From contig NZ_LMKH01000036.1 of the NCBI RefSeq assembly GCF_001421415.1, forward strand, positions 134,611 through 198,610: DNA of 64,000 bases, read 5' to 3'. Positions 25,972 through 35,112 of the stretch are shown here, in pieces (the first letter of the stretch is position 1; each line of letters opens with the position of its first letter). A model generated the notes under the pieces. It saw only the letters and a program-made list of their open reading frames with translations. It was not told where the DNA came from and ran no database searches. This DNA is from Sphingomonas sp. Leaf208 (GTDB lineage Bacteria > Pseudomonadota > Alphaproteobacteria > Sphingomonadales > Sphingomonadaceae). The position numbers and the translations under genes were made by a program.

Positions 25972-27675
25972 TCAGAAGGTTTTGCCGCTGATCATCGCGA
26001 GATGATCGGCGATGGGACCGAGCGCGAGGCTCGGCAGGAAGGTCAGGCCACCGATGATCAGGATGATCCCGACCAGCAGGCCGACCCACAGTGCGCCCGT
26101 CGTCGGGAACGAGCCTGAGCTCTCCGGCGTGTACTTCTTGGCCGCGAGACCACCGGCGATGGCGAGCATCGGCACGATGATGAAGAAGCGCCCGAGCCAC
26201 ATCGCGACCCCCAGCAAGCCGTTGTAATACGGCGTGTTGGCGGTGAGCCCGGCAAAGGCCGACCCGTTGTTCCCGACCGCGCTGGTGAAGGCGTAGAGGA
26301 TTTCGCTGAACCCGTGCGGCCCCTTGTTGAGCGGCCCGGCGAGCCCGTCCGGCAGCACGGCGCTGAGCGCGGTGAAGCCGAGGATCACGAGCGGCAGGAT
26401 CGCGATCGCCAGCACCGCCAGCTTCACTTCGCGCGCCTCGATCTTCTTGCCGACATATTCTGGCGTGCGGCCGACCATCAGGCCCGCGACGAACACCGCG
26501 AGTATGGCGAACAACAGGAAGCCGTAGATGCCTGCACCAACGCCGCCGATGACGACTTCGCCGAGCTGGATGTTGAGCAGCGGGATCATGCCGCCGAGCG
26601 CCGTGAAGCTGTCGTGCATGCCGTTGACCGCTCCGCAGGATGCCGCCGTCGTGACGACCGAGAACAAGGCGGACGCGGCGATCCCGAAGCGGACCTCCTT
26701 GCCTTCCATGTTGCCGCCAGCGACGCCGATATTGTGGAGGATCGGGTTCCCCGCGGCTTCCTGCCAATAGGTGACGGTGACGCCGGCAAGGAACAGCACG
26801 AGCATCGCCGAGAGGATCGCCCAGCCCTGCCTGGTGTTGCCGACGGCCTTGCCAAACGTCCAGGTCAAGCCGAAGCCGATCAGGAAGATCGACAGCATCT
26901 GCACGAGGTTGACGAGCGCGGTCGGGTTTTCGAACGGATGCGCCGAGTTCGCGTTGAAGAAGCCGCCACCATTGGTGCCGAGCATCTTGATCGCTTCCTG
27001 GCTTGCCACGGGTCCGAGCGTCAGCGTCTGCTTGAGCCCTTCGAGCGTCGTAATGTCGACCGTGCCAGCCATCGTCTGCGGCACGCCGCTGGCGATGTAG
27101 AAGATCGTCACGACGACGCAGATCGGCAGCAGCACGTACAGTGTGACGCGCGTCACGTCGGCCCAGAAATTGCCGATCGTCGCACTCGAGCGCCGCGCGA
27201 ACCCGCGGAACAGCGCGAACGCGAGCGCGATGCCGGTCGCCGCCGACAGGAAGTTGTGGATCGTCAGCCCGAACATCTGGCTGAAGTTCGACATGGTCGA
27301 TTCGCCGGCATAGCTCTGCCAGTTGGTGTTCGTCGTGAAGCTGATCGCGGTGTTGAACGCGAGATGGGGGCTGAGCCCCGCGAGACCTTGCGGGTTACCC
27401 GGCAACACGCCCTGCAGACGCAGCACCGCGTAGGTCAGCGCCATCAGCATCGCGTTGAACAGGATCATGTGCAGCGCGTAACGGCGCCAGCCCTGCTCCG
27501 CCTTCGGATCGATGCCGCTGAGCTTGTAGAAGCCGGTCTCGACGGGGCCGAGGATCGCGTGGATCGGCGTGCGGCGGCCTTCGTACAAGGCGAACAGCCA
27601 CATACCGACGGGTTTGGTCAACGCCAGCAATATGCCGACGAAGCCCAGGATGAGGATCCATCCTTCGAATGTCAT
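25972..27675 (-). CDS. kdpA: Potassium-transporting ATPase potassium-binding subunit KdpA
   Basis: A 567-residue channel-like subunit that binds and selects potassium. The four pore-loop repeats are visible: FTTNTNWQSY, the GTNGGGFFNANSAHPFENPT segment, TAASCGAVNGMHDSF and SAVGNNGSAFAGL, which contribute the selectivity filter. About ten transmembrane helices. It is encoded 12 bp downstream of kdpF and directly before kdpB. Confidence 0.97.
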   Translation of the reverse strand: MTFEGWILILGFVGILLALTKPVGMWLFALYEGRRTPIHAILGPVETGFYKLSGIDPKAEQGWRRYALHMILFNAMLMALTYAVLRLQGVLPGNPQGLAGLSPHLAFNTAISFTTNTNWQSYAGESTMSNFSQMFGLTIHNFLSAATGIALAFALFRGFARRSSATIGNFWADVTRVTLYVLLPICVVVTIFYIASGVPQTMAGTVDITTLEGLKQTLTLGPVASQEAIKMLGTNGGGFFNANSAHPFENPTALVNLVQMLSIFLIGFGLTWTFGKAVGNTRQGWAILSAMLVLFLAGVTVTYWQEAAGNPILHNIGVAGGNMEGKEVRFGIAASALFSVVTTAASCGAVNGMHDSFTALGGMIPLLNIQLGEVVIGGVGAGIYGFLLFAILAVFVAGLMVGRTPEYVGKKIEAREVKLAVLAIAILPLVILGFTALSAVLPDGLAGPLNKGPHGFSEILYAFTSAVGNNGSAFAGLTANTPYYNGLLGVAMWLGRFFIIVPMLAIAGGLAAKKYTPESSGSFPTTGALWVGLLVGIILIIGGLTFLPSLALGPIADHLAMISGKTF

Positions 27676-27687
27676 GAGGACGCGCTC

Positions 27688-27777
27688 CTAAAAGCGTTCG
27701 GGGCGGATGAGCACCGCCACGAGGTAAAACAGCAGCCCGAGCGCGACGATCGCGGCGAGCCAGAGGTCGAGGGTCAT
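27688..27777 (-). CDS. kdpF: KdpF small subunit
   Basis: A 29-residue single-helix peptide starting MTLDLWLAAI and ending in the hallmark LIRPERF of KdpF. KdpF stabilises the KdpABC complex in the membrane. The start is the ATG at 27777 and the stop lies 12 bp before kdpA. It is too short for most gene callers. Confidence 0.92.
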   Translation of the reverse strand: MTLDLWLAAIVALGLLFYLVAVLIRPERF

Positions 27778-27795
27778 GATGGTGTCCTCATGGGC

Positions 27796-27879
27796 TCAGG
27801 CGTTGTCGCACAGGCGGACATAGGCGAGCGTCGCCGCCACCAGTCCGACCATGAACGCTATCCAGAGTAGATCCTGCAT
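27796..27879 (-). CDS. 27-residue membrane peptide in the kdp operon
   Basis: A short ORF reading MQDLLWIAFMVGLVAATL and then AYVRLCDNA: one hydrophobic helix with an acidic start and a basic/cysteine end. It lies 11 bp after the porin gene and 18 bp before kdpF, all in the same direction. From memory, similar unnamed short ORFs ending in a Y-V-R-x-C-(D/E) pattern occur upstream of kdpF in other bacteria, but I cannot verify this here. It could be an extra Kdp subunit or regulator, or a translated leader. Confidence 0.65.
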   Translation of the reverse strand: MQDLLWIAFMVGLVAATLAYVRLCDNA

Positions 27880-27890
27880 CGGTCGATCCT

Positions 27891-28739
27891 TCAGAAGGCG
27901 GCGGTGAGCGAGGCGACGATCGTGCCGTCGGCGATCGATCCGGTTCCGTCCTGGCCGCGGCTGAAGCTAGGCTGGAGATACGCGGCACTGCGATGCGTGA
28001 TGTCGGTGTCGACATAGCTCACGTTGAAGGTGAGGTTTCGATACGTAGTGTCCGCACCCAGCGACCAATCCCAGTATTCGCCGGTCGGCGCCGCGCTGGT
28101 CGCGTTGGGGCCGAGGCCGTCGTTGCCCCAGCTATGGCCGATATGCGCCTTGGCGGTGATCGGCGTCCCTGCGATCGCGAACGCGCCGTCGCCGGTGAGG
28201 TAGAGGTTGTCCTCCTTGTCGCCCGCGTCGGTGTAGACGCCCGCCGCGGCATCGGCGCCGGTGCGATACCATTTGCCAAGCGCCTGCTGCTTCGGCGCGT
28301 AGAACGCGCTCGCGGTCAGCGTTGCCGGGCCGGTCGTGCCGCTGAGCTTCACATAGGGCTCGGCATAGTCGGTCTTCGAGGCGCCGCCCGGATACATGTA
28401 CCAGGTCAGGCCGACGTCGATCGTCGCGTTGCTGGCCAGCTTGTGCTTGTAGCCGCCGATCAGGTCGAGCTCCATGTTCGAGCCGCCGAACGTGCCCCAG
28501 CCCGATAGGTTCGAACCCCATGCGCCGACATACACGCCGCTCTGGTGCGCGATCGTCAGCCCGCCTTGGATCGCGCCGTCCTTGTCCGACTGCGACACGC
28601 CGCGCAGGCGATAGTCGGTCGCGAGCGTCGCCGAACCGGAGACGGTTACCGGAGACGGCGGCGCGGTGTCCTGTGCGAACACGGGCGTGGCGATACCGCC
28701 GAGAAGTCCGGCGGCGGCGGTGAAACGAAGAATGTGCAT
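27891..28739 (-). CDS. TorF-family putative porin, first gene of the kdp operon
   Basis: A 282-residue outer-membrane beta-barrel protein of the family annotated as TorF-like (TIGR02001). A signal peptide ends at PVFAQ; the mature part begins VSGSATLATDYRLRGVSQSDKDGAIQGG, the family's conserved first strand, and ends in a phenylalanine (VASLTAAF), as expected for BAM-assembled barrels. The ATG at 28739 has GGGGAC about 8 bp upstream; ATGs at 28751 and 28793 are less well placed. Immediately followed by the small peptide, kdpF and kdpABCDE, so it may give potassium a path through the outer membrane under starvation. That role is inferred from position. Confidence 0.85.
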   Translation of the reverse strand: MHILRFTAAAGLLGGIATPVFAQDTAPPSPVTVSGSATLATDYRLRGVSQSDKDGAIQGGLTIAHQSGVYVGAWGSNLSGWGTFGGSNMELDLIGGYKHKLASNATIDVGLTWYMYPGGASKTDYAEPYVKLSGTTGPATLTASAFYAPKQQALGKWYRTGADAAAGVYTDAGDKEDNLYLTGDGAFAIAGTPITAKAHIGHSWGNDGLGPNATSAAPTGEYWDWSLGADTTYRNLTFNVSYVDTDITHRSAAYLQPSFSRGQDGTGSIADGTIVASLTAAF

Positions 28740-28896
28740 TGCGGTCCCCATGCGCGCGCCGCCGAAAGGATGGCGGTTCGCGAGGACTGGCAATTAGGCT
28801 CCGGCGACGTAGCAATTCGAGATCGATTGCCGGGCCGGAGCATATGTTTCGCGTAGTATTGTCGATATTATCGACGGCTACCGTACTGGCCGAGAC

Positions 28897-29005
28897 GCAC
28901 CACCCCGGCGGAGGCCGGGGCCCAGGTGGGAAGGTCGCTATGACAGAGCGCACCCGCCAGTGGCAACGTTGCCCAACTGGGCCCCGGCCTTCGCCGGGGT
29001 GGTGC
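28897..29005. repeat. REPIN-like inverted repeat, family A (copy 4)
   Basis: Perfect outer arms GCACCACCCCGGCGGAGGCC / GGCCTTCGCCGGGGTGGTGC type around a core of about 45 bp. It lies between the end of nhaA and the promoter region of the porin-kdp operon. Confidence 0.9.
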
Positions 29006-29033
29006 CTGCCCAGTGCCGATCAGCAATACCGAC

Positions 29034-30182
29034 TTACTGTGCTGTGCGGCGAAGGATCAGCCAGCCGGCGACGCCCGACAGGATCGAGCCCGCGAACACG
29101 CCGACCTTTACCGCGTCCATCGCATGCGGTGCGCCGGCGAAGGCGAGCCCGCCGATGAACAGGCTCATCGTGAAGCCGATCCCGCACAGCACCGCCATGC
29201 CGTACACCTGTGTCCAGCTCGCATTCCTGGGAGCCTCGGCCAGCCGGAACGTCACGAGCCCGCGGATCGTCGCGAAGATGCCGATCTGCTTGCCGAGGAA
29301 CAGCCCCAGCATGATCCCGACCGGCAGAGGCGCGATGACGTCCGCCGCCACCATCCCGCCGAACGCGATGCCCGCATTGGCGAACCCGAACGCCGGCACG
29401 ATCAGGAAACTCGACCAGGGCTGGAGCGCGTGTTCGAGGCGTTTCAGCGGCGGTTGCCCCTCCCCCGTCCGCAGTGGGATCGTCAACGCGACCGCCACGC
29501 CGGCGAGCGTCGCATGCACACCCGACAACAGGACGCCGTACCAGATGCCGACGCCAATCAGCAGATACGGCACCAGCGACCGCACCCCCGACAGGTTCAG
29601 GATGACCAGCACGCTTAGCCCGGCGCCCGCCGCAAGCAACGGGAGCAGCGCGATATGGCCGGTGTAGAACAGCGCGATGACGAGGATCGCGAGCAGGTCG
29701 TCGATCACCGCGATCGCCGTCAGCAACACTTTCAGCGAGGTCGGTACGCGCGACCCGAGCAGGGCCAGGATGCCGAGCGCGAACGCGATGTCGGTCGCCG
29801 CCGGGATCGCCCAGCCGCGCAGATTGGCGGGCGTACCCATGTTGACGAGCACATAAAGACCCGCCGGCACCGCCATGCCCGCGAGCGCCGCCGCACCGGG
29901 CATGATGCGCTCACCCCAGGTCGAGAGATGCCCCGAGACGAACTCGCTCTTCACCTCCAACCCGATCAGCAGGAAGAACAGCGCCATCGCGCCGTCGTCG
30001 ATCCAGTGATGGACGCTCATCCCGCCGACTGCGTGGTGCAGCGTCGCGAAGTAGGTCGGCGCGAGCGGTGAATTTGCGACGATCAGCGCCGCTATCGCCG
30101 CGGCGAGCAGCACGATGGCGCCTGCCGCATCGCCCGAGAAAAAGCGCCGGATCGCGGTCAAAGACCTTCGCCGCCAACCCAT
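29034..30182 (-). CDS. nhaA: Na+/H+ antiporter NhaA
   Basis: A 382-residue electrogenic sodium/proton antiporter (E. coli protein 388). The ion-binding aspartate pair is in AVIDDLLAILVIALFYT, the other conserved acidic segment in PAATDIAFALGILALLG, and the pH-sensor end GLEVKSEFVSGHL is present. About 12 transmembrane helices. The ATG at 30182 gives the family length and overlaps the end of the FAD-protein gene by 25 bp; a longer frame reaching 30254 is out of family. Transcribed with the upstream FAD-binding gene. Confidence 0.95.
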   Translation of the reverse strand: MGWRRRSLTAIRRFFSGDAAGAIVLLAAAIAALIVANSPLAPTYFATLHHAVGGMSVHHWIDDGAMALFFLLIGLEVKSEFVSGHLSTWGERIMPGAAALAGMAVPAGLYVLVNMGTPANLRGWAIPAATDIAFALGILALLGSRVPTSLKVLLTAIAVIDDLLAILVIALFYTGHIALLPLLAAGAGLSVLVILNLSGVRSLVPYLLIGVGIWYGVLLSGVHATLAGVAVALTIPLRTGEGQPPLKRLEHALQPWSSFLIVPAFGFANAGIAFGGMVAADVIAPLPVGIMLGLFLGKQIGIFATIRGLVTFRLAEAPRNASWTQVYGMAVLCGIGFTMSLFIGGLAFAGAPHAMDAVKVGVFAGSILSGVAGWLILRRTAQ

Positions 30183-31552
30183 TGCGCGTTGGACAGGCGG
30201 CGCGCAAGATCCCAGCTCTGTACGCGGATATCGGGCACCGCGACCACCTCCCACAGGCCGCCACGAGTCATCGGCCCGATGCAGTGGATGCGGTCGTCGG
30301 GCGTCCCATCGGCGCGGATCGCGCGTGACTGCGCATCGACGTCGACGCCGAGCCGAAGCGGATCGGGGCGGATCGCACCTGCCGCGAGCAGGTGCTTCAC
30401 GAGCGGTTCCTCCGAGCGCAACAGGTCACCCTGCGGCCCGGTGCAATTGACGATCCGCGCGGCGCGCGTGACGACCGGGTCGGTTTCGCCACGTGGCCGC
30501 CACGTCAGCTTTGCCTGCGTCCCGTCGGCGTCGGCGGACACGATCTTGCCAGCCGCGAAGGTGAGCCGCCCGGTCGCGACGAGCGCCTCGACCCGGTCCG
30601 CCACCGCCGGTGCGAGCCGGTGGCGGTGGACGTCCCAATACGGGCGTAGATGGCGAAGGAAGCGCCCGCGCACCTCCTGCGACGCCGCTGCCCACAGCAT
30701 CTGCGTGACCGGACGAAGCTCGTCGACGGCGCAACGCCACCCTTCCTGCGCAGCGCGTGCACGAACATGGCGGACGAGGTCGGTCAGCCCACCCTGCGGT
30801 TTGTCCGAAACACCGCGATGCGCCGGAGCACCATCGACATGCCGCCGCGGCGACAGCCCGCGTCGCGACATCGCCAGGATGTTTCCGGCGAACCCCTGCG
30901 CATCAAGCAGCAACGCCGCGTCGATCGCGGTCAGCCCGGTTCCGACCAGCACGACGGTATCGTCCGCGCCCAGCCCCTCGGCGAGGTCGGCCGCCCAGGG
31001 GTCCGCGTAATAGACACCGGTCGGCAGCGCGTCCGGCTTTAACCCCGGCGGTGTGTGCGGTGGCAGGTTGCCGAGCGCGAGCACCGCGGTGTCGGCGGCG
31101 ATCTTGCGCCCATCCGCCATCGTCAGCGTCACGCCGTCGCCTTCGACCGGATCGATCGCGCAGACCTCGCCCTCGACATGCACCAGCCGGCCGCCCGACT
31201 CCGCGATCGCCGCATCGAGCAGTTCGCGCAGATACGCGCCATAGGTGGTGCGCGGGACGAAGGTCTTGCGGTCGCCCTTACCGTGCGCTTCCAGCCAGCG
31301 GACGAAGTGATCGGGATCGTCGGGCAGCGCACTCATGTTGCCGGCACGGACGTTCAACAGGTGATCGGGATGCGCGGCACTATACGCGACGCCCCGCGCA
31401 AGCTGCCGATCGCGCCGCTCGATCAAGGTCACGCGCGGCCCCTCATGCCGAATCAGATTGACTGCGAACAGCGCGCCCGAAAACCCGCCCCCGACGACGA
31501 CGACATGATCCTCGGGCCCCGCGATCCGCGGCATCGTCGCTCGGTCGTCCAT
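30158..31552 (-). CDS. FAD/NAD(P)-binding oxidoreductase (FAD_NAD-binding_9 type)
   Basis: A 464-residue flavoprotein-like protein. The N-terminal dinucleotide fold is HVVVVGGGFSGALFAVNLI with GxGxxG-type glycines, then ERRDRQLARGVAYS and HLLNVRAGNMSALPDDPDHF, the signature of the PF13454 group. A second GxG (VLVGTGLTAID) near the middle would bind NAD(P). Members include proteins annotated as SidA/IucD-like or hydroxyacylglutathione-related, but their substrates are unknown. The ATG at 31552 is preceded at 8 bp by AAGGTGAG; a GTG at 31564 is possible. It is co-directional with nhaA. Confidence 0.75.
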   Translation of the reverse strand: MDDRATMPRIAGPEDHVVVVGGGFSGALFAVNLIRHEGPRVTLIERRDRQLARGVAYSAAHPDHLLNVRAGNMSALPDDPDHFVRWLEAHGKGDRKTFVPRTTYGAYLRELLDAAIAESGGRLVHVEGEVCAIDPVEGDGVTLTMADGRKIAADTAVLALGNLPPHTPPGLKPDALPTGVYYADPWAADLAEGLGADDTVVLVGTGLTAIDAALLLDAQGFAGNILAMSRRGLSPRRHVDGAPAHRGVSDKPQGGLTDLVRHVRARAAQEGWRCAVDELRPVTQMLWAAASQEVRGRFLRHLRPYWDVHRHRLAPAVADRVEALVATGRLTFAAGKIVSADADGTQAKLTWRPRGETDPVVTRAARIVNCTGPQGDLLRSEEPLVKHLLAAGAIRPDPLRLGVDVDAQSRAIRADGTPDDRIHCIGPMTRGGLWEVVAVPDIRVQSWDLARRLSNAQWVGGEGL

Positions 31553-31779
31553 CTGCTCGCTCACCTTGTTAGACGCTGGACGCCATGCCTGATCGGCAGC
31601 GACTAGCCTACCCCCCGAGCGACATCGCCTCCTCCGAACCGGTCACATTTCCCCCTGTCCGTTCGCGCATCCCGAGCCGATTTACGACCATGTGATATCT
31701 GGCATTCCGACTGCAAGCCGAGCATGCTTGCGGGTGAACACGGCGCCGCGCGGCCTGAGCTTACGGAAGATACGATACT

Positions 31780-34137
31780 ATGCCGACCCTCCCTTCTGCC
31801 GCGCGCCTCCTGTTGATCGGCACGTGCCTGACGTCGACATTCATGATGCAGGCAAAGGCCGATCCGCTCGCGACGCTCGACCGGAACGGAAGCCTTGTCG
31901 CGATCGAGCCGTATGCGCCGAACATCGTCCGGGTCACCATTTCACTCGATCGCGCGCTGGCCGACGCGCCACCAGGCGAAGGCCCCGACGCGAAGGCGGA
32001 CGCGACCGGCTGGACGCATCGCACCGACGCAAGCGGCGACGTGTTCGCCTCCAGCGCGATGGCGTTGACCGTAAAGGCACAGCCCTGGCCCAAGGCACCG
32101 TCGCAGATGCAACGCTATTTCGCGCCGTCGCTGCCACCCGTGTCCATCGCCGTGCGCAAGCCCGATGGTTCGGTGATCGCCGAGATGACCGGCTGGGAAA
32201 TGTCGCCGCAGACCGTCAACGGCGAGAAGACCTTCCGCGTCGGTGCAAGCTTCGCCGTGCAGCCGAACGAGCATTACTACGGGCTCGGCCAGAACCAGGA
32301 AGGCGTGCTCGATCTCAAGGGTCGGACGATCGACTGCCGCCATAACTACGACGCGCCGGCGGGCGAAACGGTGTGCGTGCCGTTCATGGTCACCAACAAG
32401 GGCTACGGCATCGTCTGGGACAATCCATCGGCGACCACCGTCTCCCCCGGCCTGTCGAACTCGACGCACTGGCAGTCGAACGTCGGCGAGCGCGTGTCGT
32501 TCTTCGTCATCACCGGCACCACCACCGACGAACTTTATGCCGGTTATGCCAAGCTGACCGGCGCGACGCCGCTGCCACCGAAAGCCGCATTCGGGCTGAT
32601 CCAGTCGAAGGCGCGCTACGAGACGCAGGCCGAACTGCTCGGTGTCGCCAGCGGCTACCGGAAGCGCGGTCTGCCGCTCGACGTGATGGTGCTCGACTGG
32701 TTCTACTGGACGCGAATGGGCCAACTCGACATCGACCGCACCTATTTCCCCGATCCCAAGGGCATGAACGACACGCTCAAGGGCATGGGGATGCACTCGA
32801 TCATCAGCGTGTGGCCGCGGTTCGAGAAGGAATCGCGCTATTTCAATTTCCTGGGCACCAAGGGGTGGCTGCTGAAGGACAAGGACGGCGGTGTAGTAGA
32901 CGGCCTGCCGATCCGTTCGGACCGCGCCGGCGCGCTGCTCGATTCGACCAATCCTGATGCGCGCGGTTGGTTCTGGGACCGGATCCGCGACAATATCGCG
33001 AGCCAGGGCTTCGACTGGTTTTGGCTCGACGAGACCGAGCCGGATCTCGTGCCGGACGGCAATTTCTTCTCGATCGGGTCGGGCGACCGGTATCACAACC
33101 TCTATCCGCTGGTGCACACCAACAGCGTCGCGGAAGGGTCCGCGCGCGACCGGCCGGACTTCCGCAACCTGATCCTCGCCCGAGCCGCCTATCTTGGGAC
33201 GCAGCGCAACGGCGCGCTGTTCTGGTCGTCGGACGTGCAGGCGAACTGGGAAACTTTGCACCGCCAGGTTCCTGCAGGGCTCGGCTTTACCGCGACCGGC
33301 ATGGCGTATTGGGGCAGCGACACCGGCGGCTGGCAGTATCCGAACGGGCCGAAGGCGGAACATGCGCCGTTGCTCGATCCGGCGGGTGCGACCGCGATGT
33401 CGCCGAGCTACACCGACTATCCCGAACTGTTCACGCGCTGGTTCGCGTATAACAGCTTCACGCCGACGCTGCGCATTCACGGCCAGCGTCCGGCGACGGC
33501 GATATGGGATTATGGTGCGGCGGCCGAACCGGTGCTCGCGGGCTTCCTGAAGCTGCGATATGCGCTGATCCCGTATCTCTATTCGCTCGGCTATCAGACC
33601 TACAAGACGGGCGCGCCGTTCATGCGCGCGCTGTTCATGGACTTCCCGAACGACCCCGCCGTCGCGACGATCGGCGACGAATATATGTTCGGCCCGGCCT
33701 TCCTGGTAGCACCGGTCACGGAACAGGGCGCCACCAGCCGCAAGGTCTACCTGCCGGCCGGGTCGGAATGGTACGATTATTGGACGGATCAGCGGTTTGC
33801 CGGTGGTCAGACGATCGTGGCCGCAGCGCCGATCGACCGCATTCCGCTGTTCGTCCGCGCGGGTTCGATCGTGCCGATGGGCGTGCAAGTGCCCAGCACC
33901 GCGACGAAGCAGGCGCTCGAGACGATCAGGGTCTATCCCGGCCGCGACGCGAGCTTCACGCTGTACGACGATGACGGCGTGACCAATGGTTACAAGAAGG
34001 GCAGCGGATCTAGCGCTGTTCTTCGTTGGAACGATGCGGCGAAGACATTGACCACGTCCGGCCCCCTGCCGACCCGCCAGGCGGTCAATACGCTGGTGAA
34101 GATCGTGACGCCGCGCGATCCGGCGGCAGCACGCTAG
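31780..34137 (+). CDS. Secreted glycoside hydrolase family 31 (alpha-glucosidase/alpha-xylosidase)
   Basis: A 785-residue GH31 enzyme with a signal peptide (cleavage after MMQAKA), so it acts in the periplasm or outside. The catalytic nucleophile is Asp417 in WFWLDETEPD and the acid/base Asp514 is in MAYWGSDTGG. The DVMVLDWFYWTRMGQLDIDR segment contains the active-site W-x-D-W substrate-binding region, and FTRWFAYNSFTPTLRIHGQRP follows the barrel. A C-terminal beta-sandwich (VYPGRDASFTLYDDDG) completes the fold. Alpha-xylosidase and alpha-glucosidase activities both occur in such proteins; no neighbouring transport or sugar genes narrow it down. Confidence 0.88.
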   Translation: MPTLPSAARLLLIGTCLTSTFMMQAKADPLATLDRNGSLVAIEPYAPNIVRVTISLDRALADAPPGEGPDAKADATGWTHRTDASGDVFASSAMALTVKAQPWPKAPSQMQRYFAPSLPPVSIAVRKPDGSVIAEMTGWEMSPQTVNGEKTFRVGASFAVQPNEHYYGLGQNQEGVLDLKGRTIDCRHNYDAPAGETVCVPFMVTNKGYGIVWDNPSATTVSPGLSNSTHWQSNVGERVSFFVITGTTTDELYAGYAKLTGATPLPPKAAFGLIQSKARYETQAELLGVASGYRKRGLPLDVMVLDWFYWTRMGQLDIDRTYFPDPKGMNDTLKGMGMHSIISVWPRFEKESRYFNFLGTKGWLLKDKDGGVVDGLPIRSDRAGALLDSTNPDARGWFWDRIRDNIASQGFDWFWLDETEPDLVPDGNFFSIGSGDRYHNLYPLVHTNSVAEGSARDRPDFRNLILARAAYLGTQRNGALFWSSDVQANWETLHRQVPAGLGFTATGMAYWGSDTGGWQYPNGPKAEHAPLLDPAGATAMSPSYTDYPELFTRWFAYNSFTPTLRIHGQRPATAIWDYGAAAEPVLAGFLKLRYALIPYLYSLGYQTYKTGAPFMRALFMDFPNDPAVATIGDEYMFGPAFLVAPVTEQGATSRKVYLPAGSEWYDYWTDQRFAGGQTIVAAAPIDRIPLFVRAGSIVPMGVQVPSTATKQALETIRVYPGRDASFTLYDDDGVTNGYKKGSGSSAVLRWNDAAKTLTTSGPLPTRQAVNTLVKIVTPRDPAAAR

Positions 34138-34144
34138 GGCCCGA

Positions 34145-34186
34145 CGAAGGGCGGGTTCCGCCTGTTTAAAGGCGACCTGCCCTTCG
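34145..34186. terminator. Hairpin between convergent genes
   Basis: CGAAGGGC (34145-34152) pairs with GCCCTTCG (34179-34186), with an inner CCGCC/GGCG pairing. Placed between the GH31 gene and the convergent MarR-like gene; no clear T tract follows. Confidence 0.5.
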
Positions 34187-34201
34187 CGTTCTTCTGCCCG
34201 G

Positions 34202-34603
34202 CTACGCGTCGATCAGGCGACTCAGCAGGTTCGCCATGCGCAATCTACCAAGTGCGGTGAGTTGGACATGCGATCGGCGGCCGTCGCGGGCGTCGCGAAT
34301 GCGTTCGACCAGGTCGGCATCCTGTAACATCGTCAGATAGCGTAGCGCGGTGGCCGACGGCGCGCGTGCGCCGATGCAGACCGCCGAGACGCTCAGCCGG
34401 CGCTGCTCGTGTTCCGAGATGAACAGGTCGAGCAGGATGTCCCAGGCAGGTTCCGAGAACAGTGCATCGCCGAGCATCGCATCCCGGACCTTGCGGAGTT
34501 CGTACAGTCGCCGGGCCATATCGACCAGAACGGTATCCGATACGGCGAACGGCGTCGCGCGCTTGGCGATATTAATTGGCGCCATGGCAAGTGCGTAAGT
34601 CAT
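34202..34603 (-). CDS. MarR-like winged-helix protein
   Basis: A 133-residue protein whose middle and end match the MarR/HTH_27 winged helix pattern: EPAWDILLDLFISEHEQRRLSVS, then SATALRYLTMLQDADLVERIRDARDGRRSHVQLTALG, where the last part is the wing. The ATG at 34603 has GGAAG 7 bp upstream. It lies 19 bp after a small membrane protein gene and may belong to one transcript with it and the membrane-tethered HTH gene. Target and ligand are unknown. Confidence 0.72.
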   Translation of the reverse strand: MTYALAMAPINIAKRATPFAVSDTVLVDMARRLYELRKVRDAMLGDALFSEPAWDILLDLFISEHEQRRLSVSAVCIGARAPSATALRYLTMLQDADLVERIRDARDGRRSHVQLTALGRLRMANLLSRLIDA

Positions 34604-34622
34604 AAACGTCTTCCGAATTCGC

Positions 34623-35081
34623 TTATCGGATCGTGCGGTCCTGACGGCTCCAGTCGAGATCCCAGCCCTGCGCCTGGATCCGCCGCGAATGCCTGACCGT
34701 CCCGATCACGAGAAGCAGAACGATGGGATAACTCCAGACGGCAGAGAGGACGGCATAGACGAGCCGGATGACGTCAGGGCTGATCGCCTTGGCCAGATGA
34801 GCCCCCGTCCCCAATGCGTGGAGCGCGGTGACCCAGGCTGGCCAGAAGCGATCGGCATGCAACGTGATCATGATCATCACGACAAGCAGGATCAGGTCGA
34901 CGACCATGACACCGACCTCCATCCCGGCGAACAATACCGGGATGTCGCGCTGGATGACGCTGGTGGAAAGCGCCGCCAGCAACAAGGCCAGGCCCGTCAA
35001 CCGCTCCGGTGCCCCGCCCCGCAGGAGCGCATAGCCGGACGCGGTCAACTGTATCGCGTAGAACACCCAGACCCGATCCAA
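34623..35081 (-). CDS. Four-helix membrane protein, unknown
   Basis: A 152-residue protein with four predicted transmembrane helices (about 7-25, 28-45, 50-75 and 112-128) and a basic C-terminal tail. It begins with TTG at 35081 behind a strong GGAGG, which is the only good ribosome-binding site. No family recognised. It sits between two regulators in the same direction (31 bp after one, 19 bp before the other). Confidence 0.62.
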   Translation of the reverse strand: MDRVWVFYAIQLTASGYALLRGGAPERLTGLALLLAALSTSVIQRDIPVLFAGMEVGVMVVDLILLVVMIMITLHADRFWPAWVTALHALGTGAHLAKAISPDVIRLVYAVLSAVWSYPIVLLLVIGTVRHSRRIQAQGWDLDWSRQDRTIR

Positions 35082-35112
35082 CTCTTACCTCCGCAGGACC
35101 GTAGTCGGTCGT

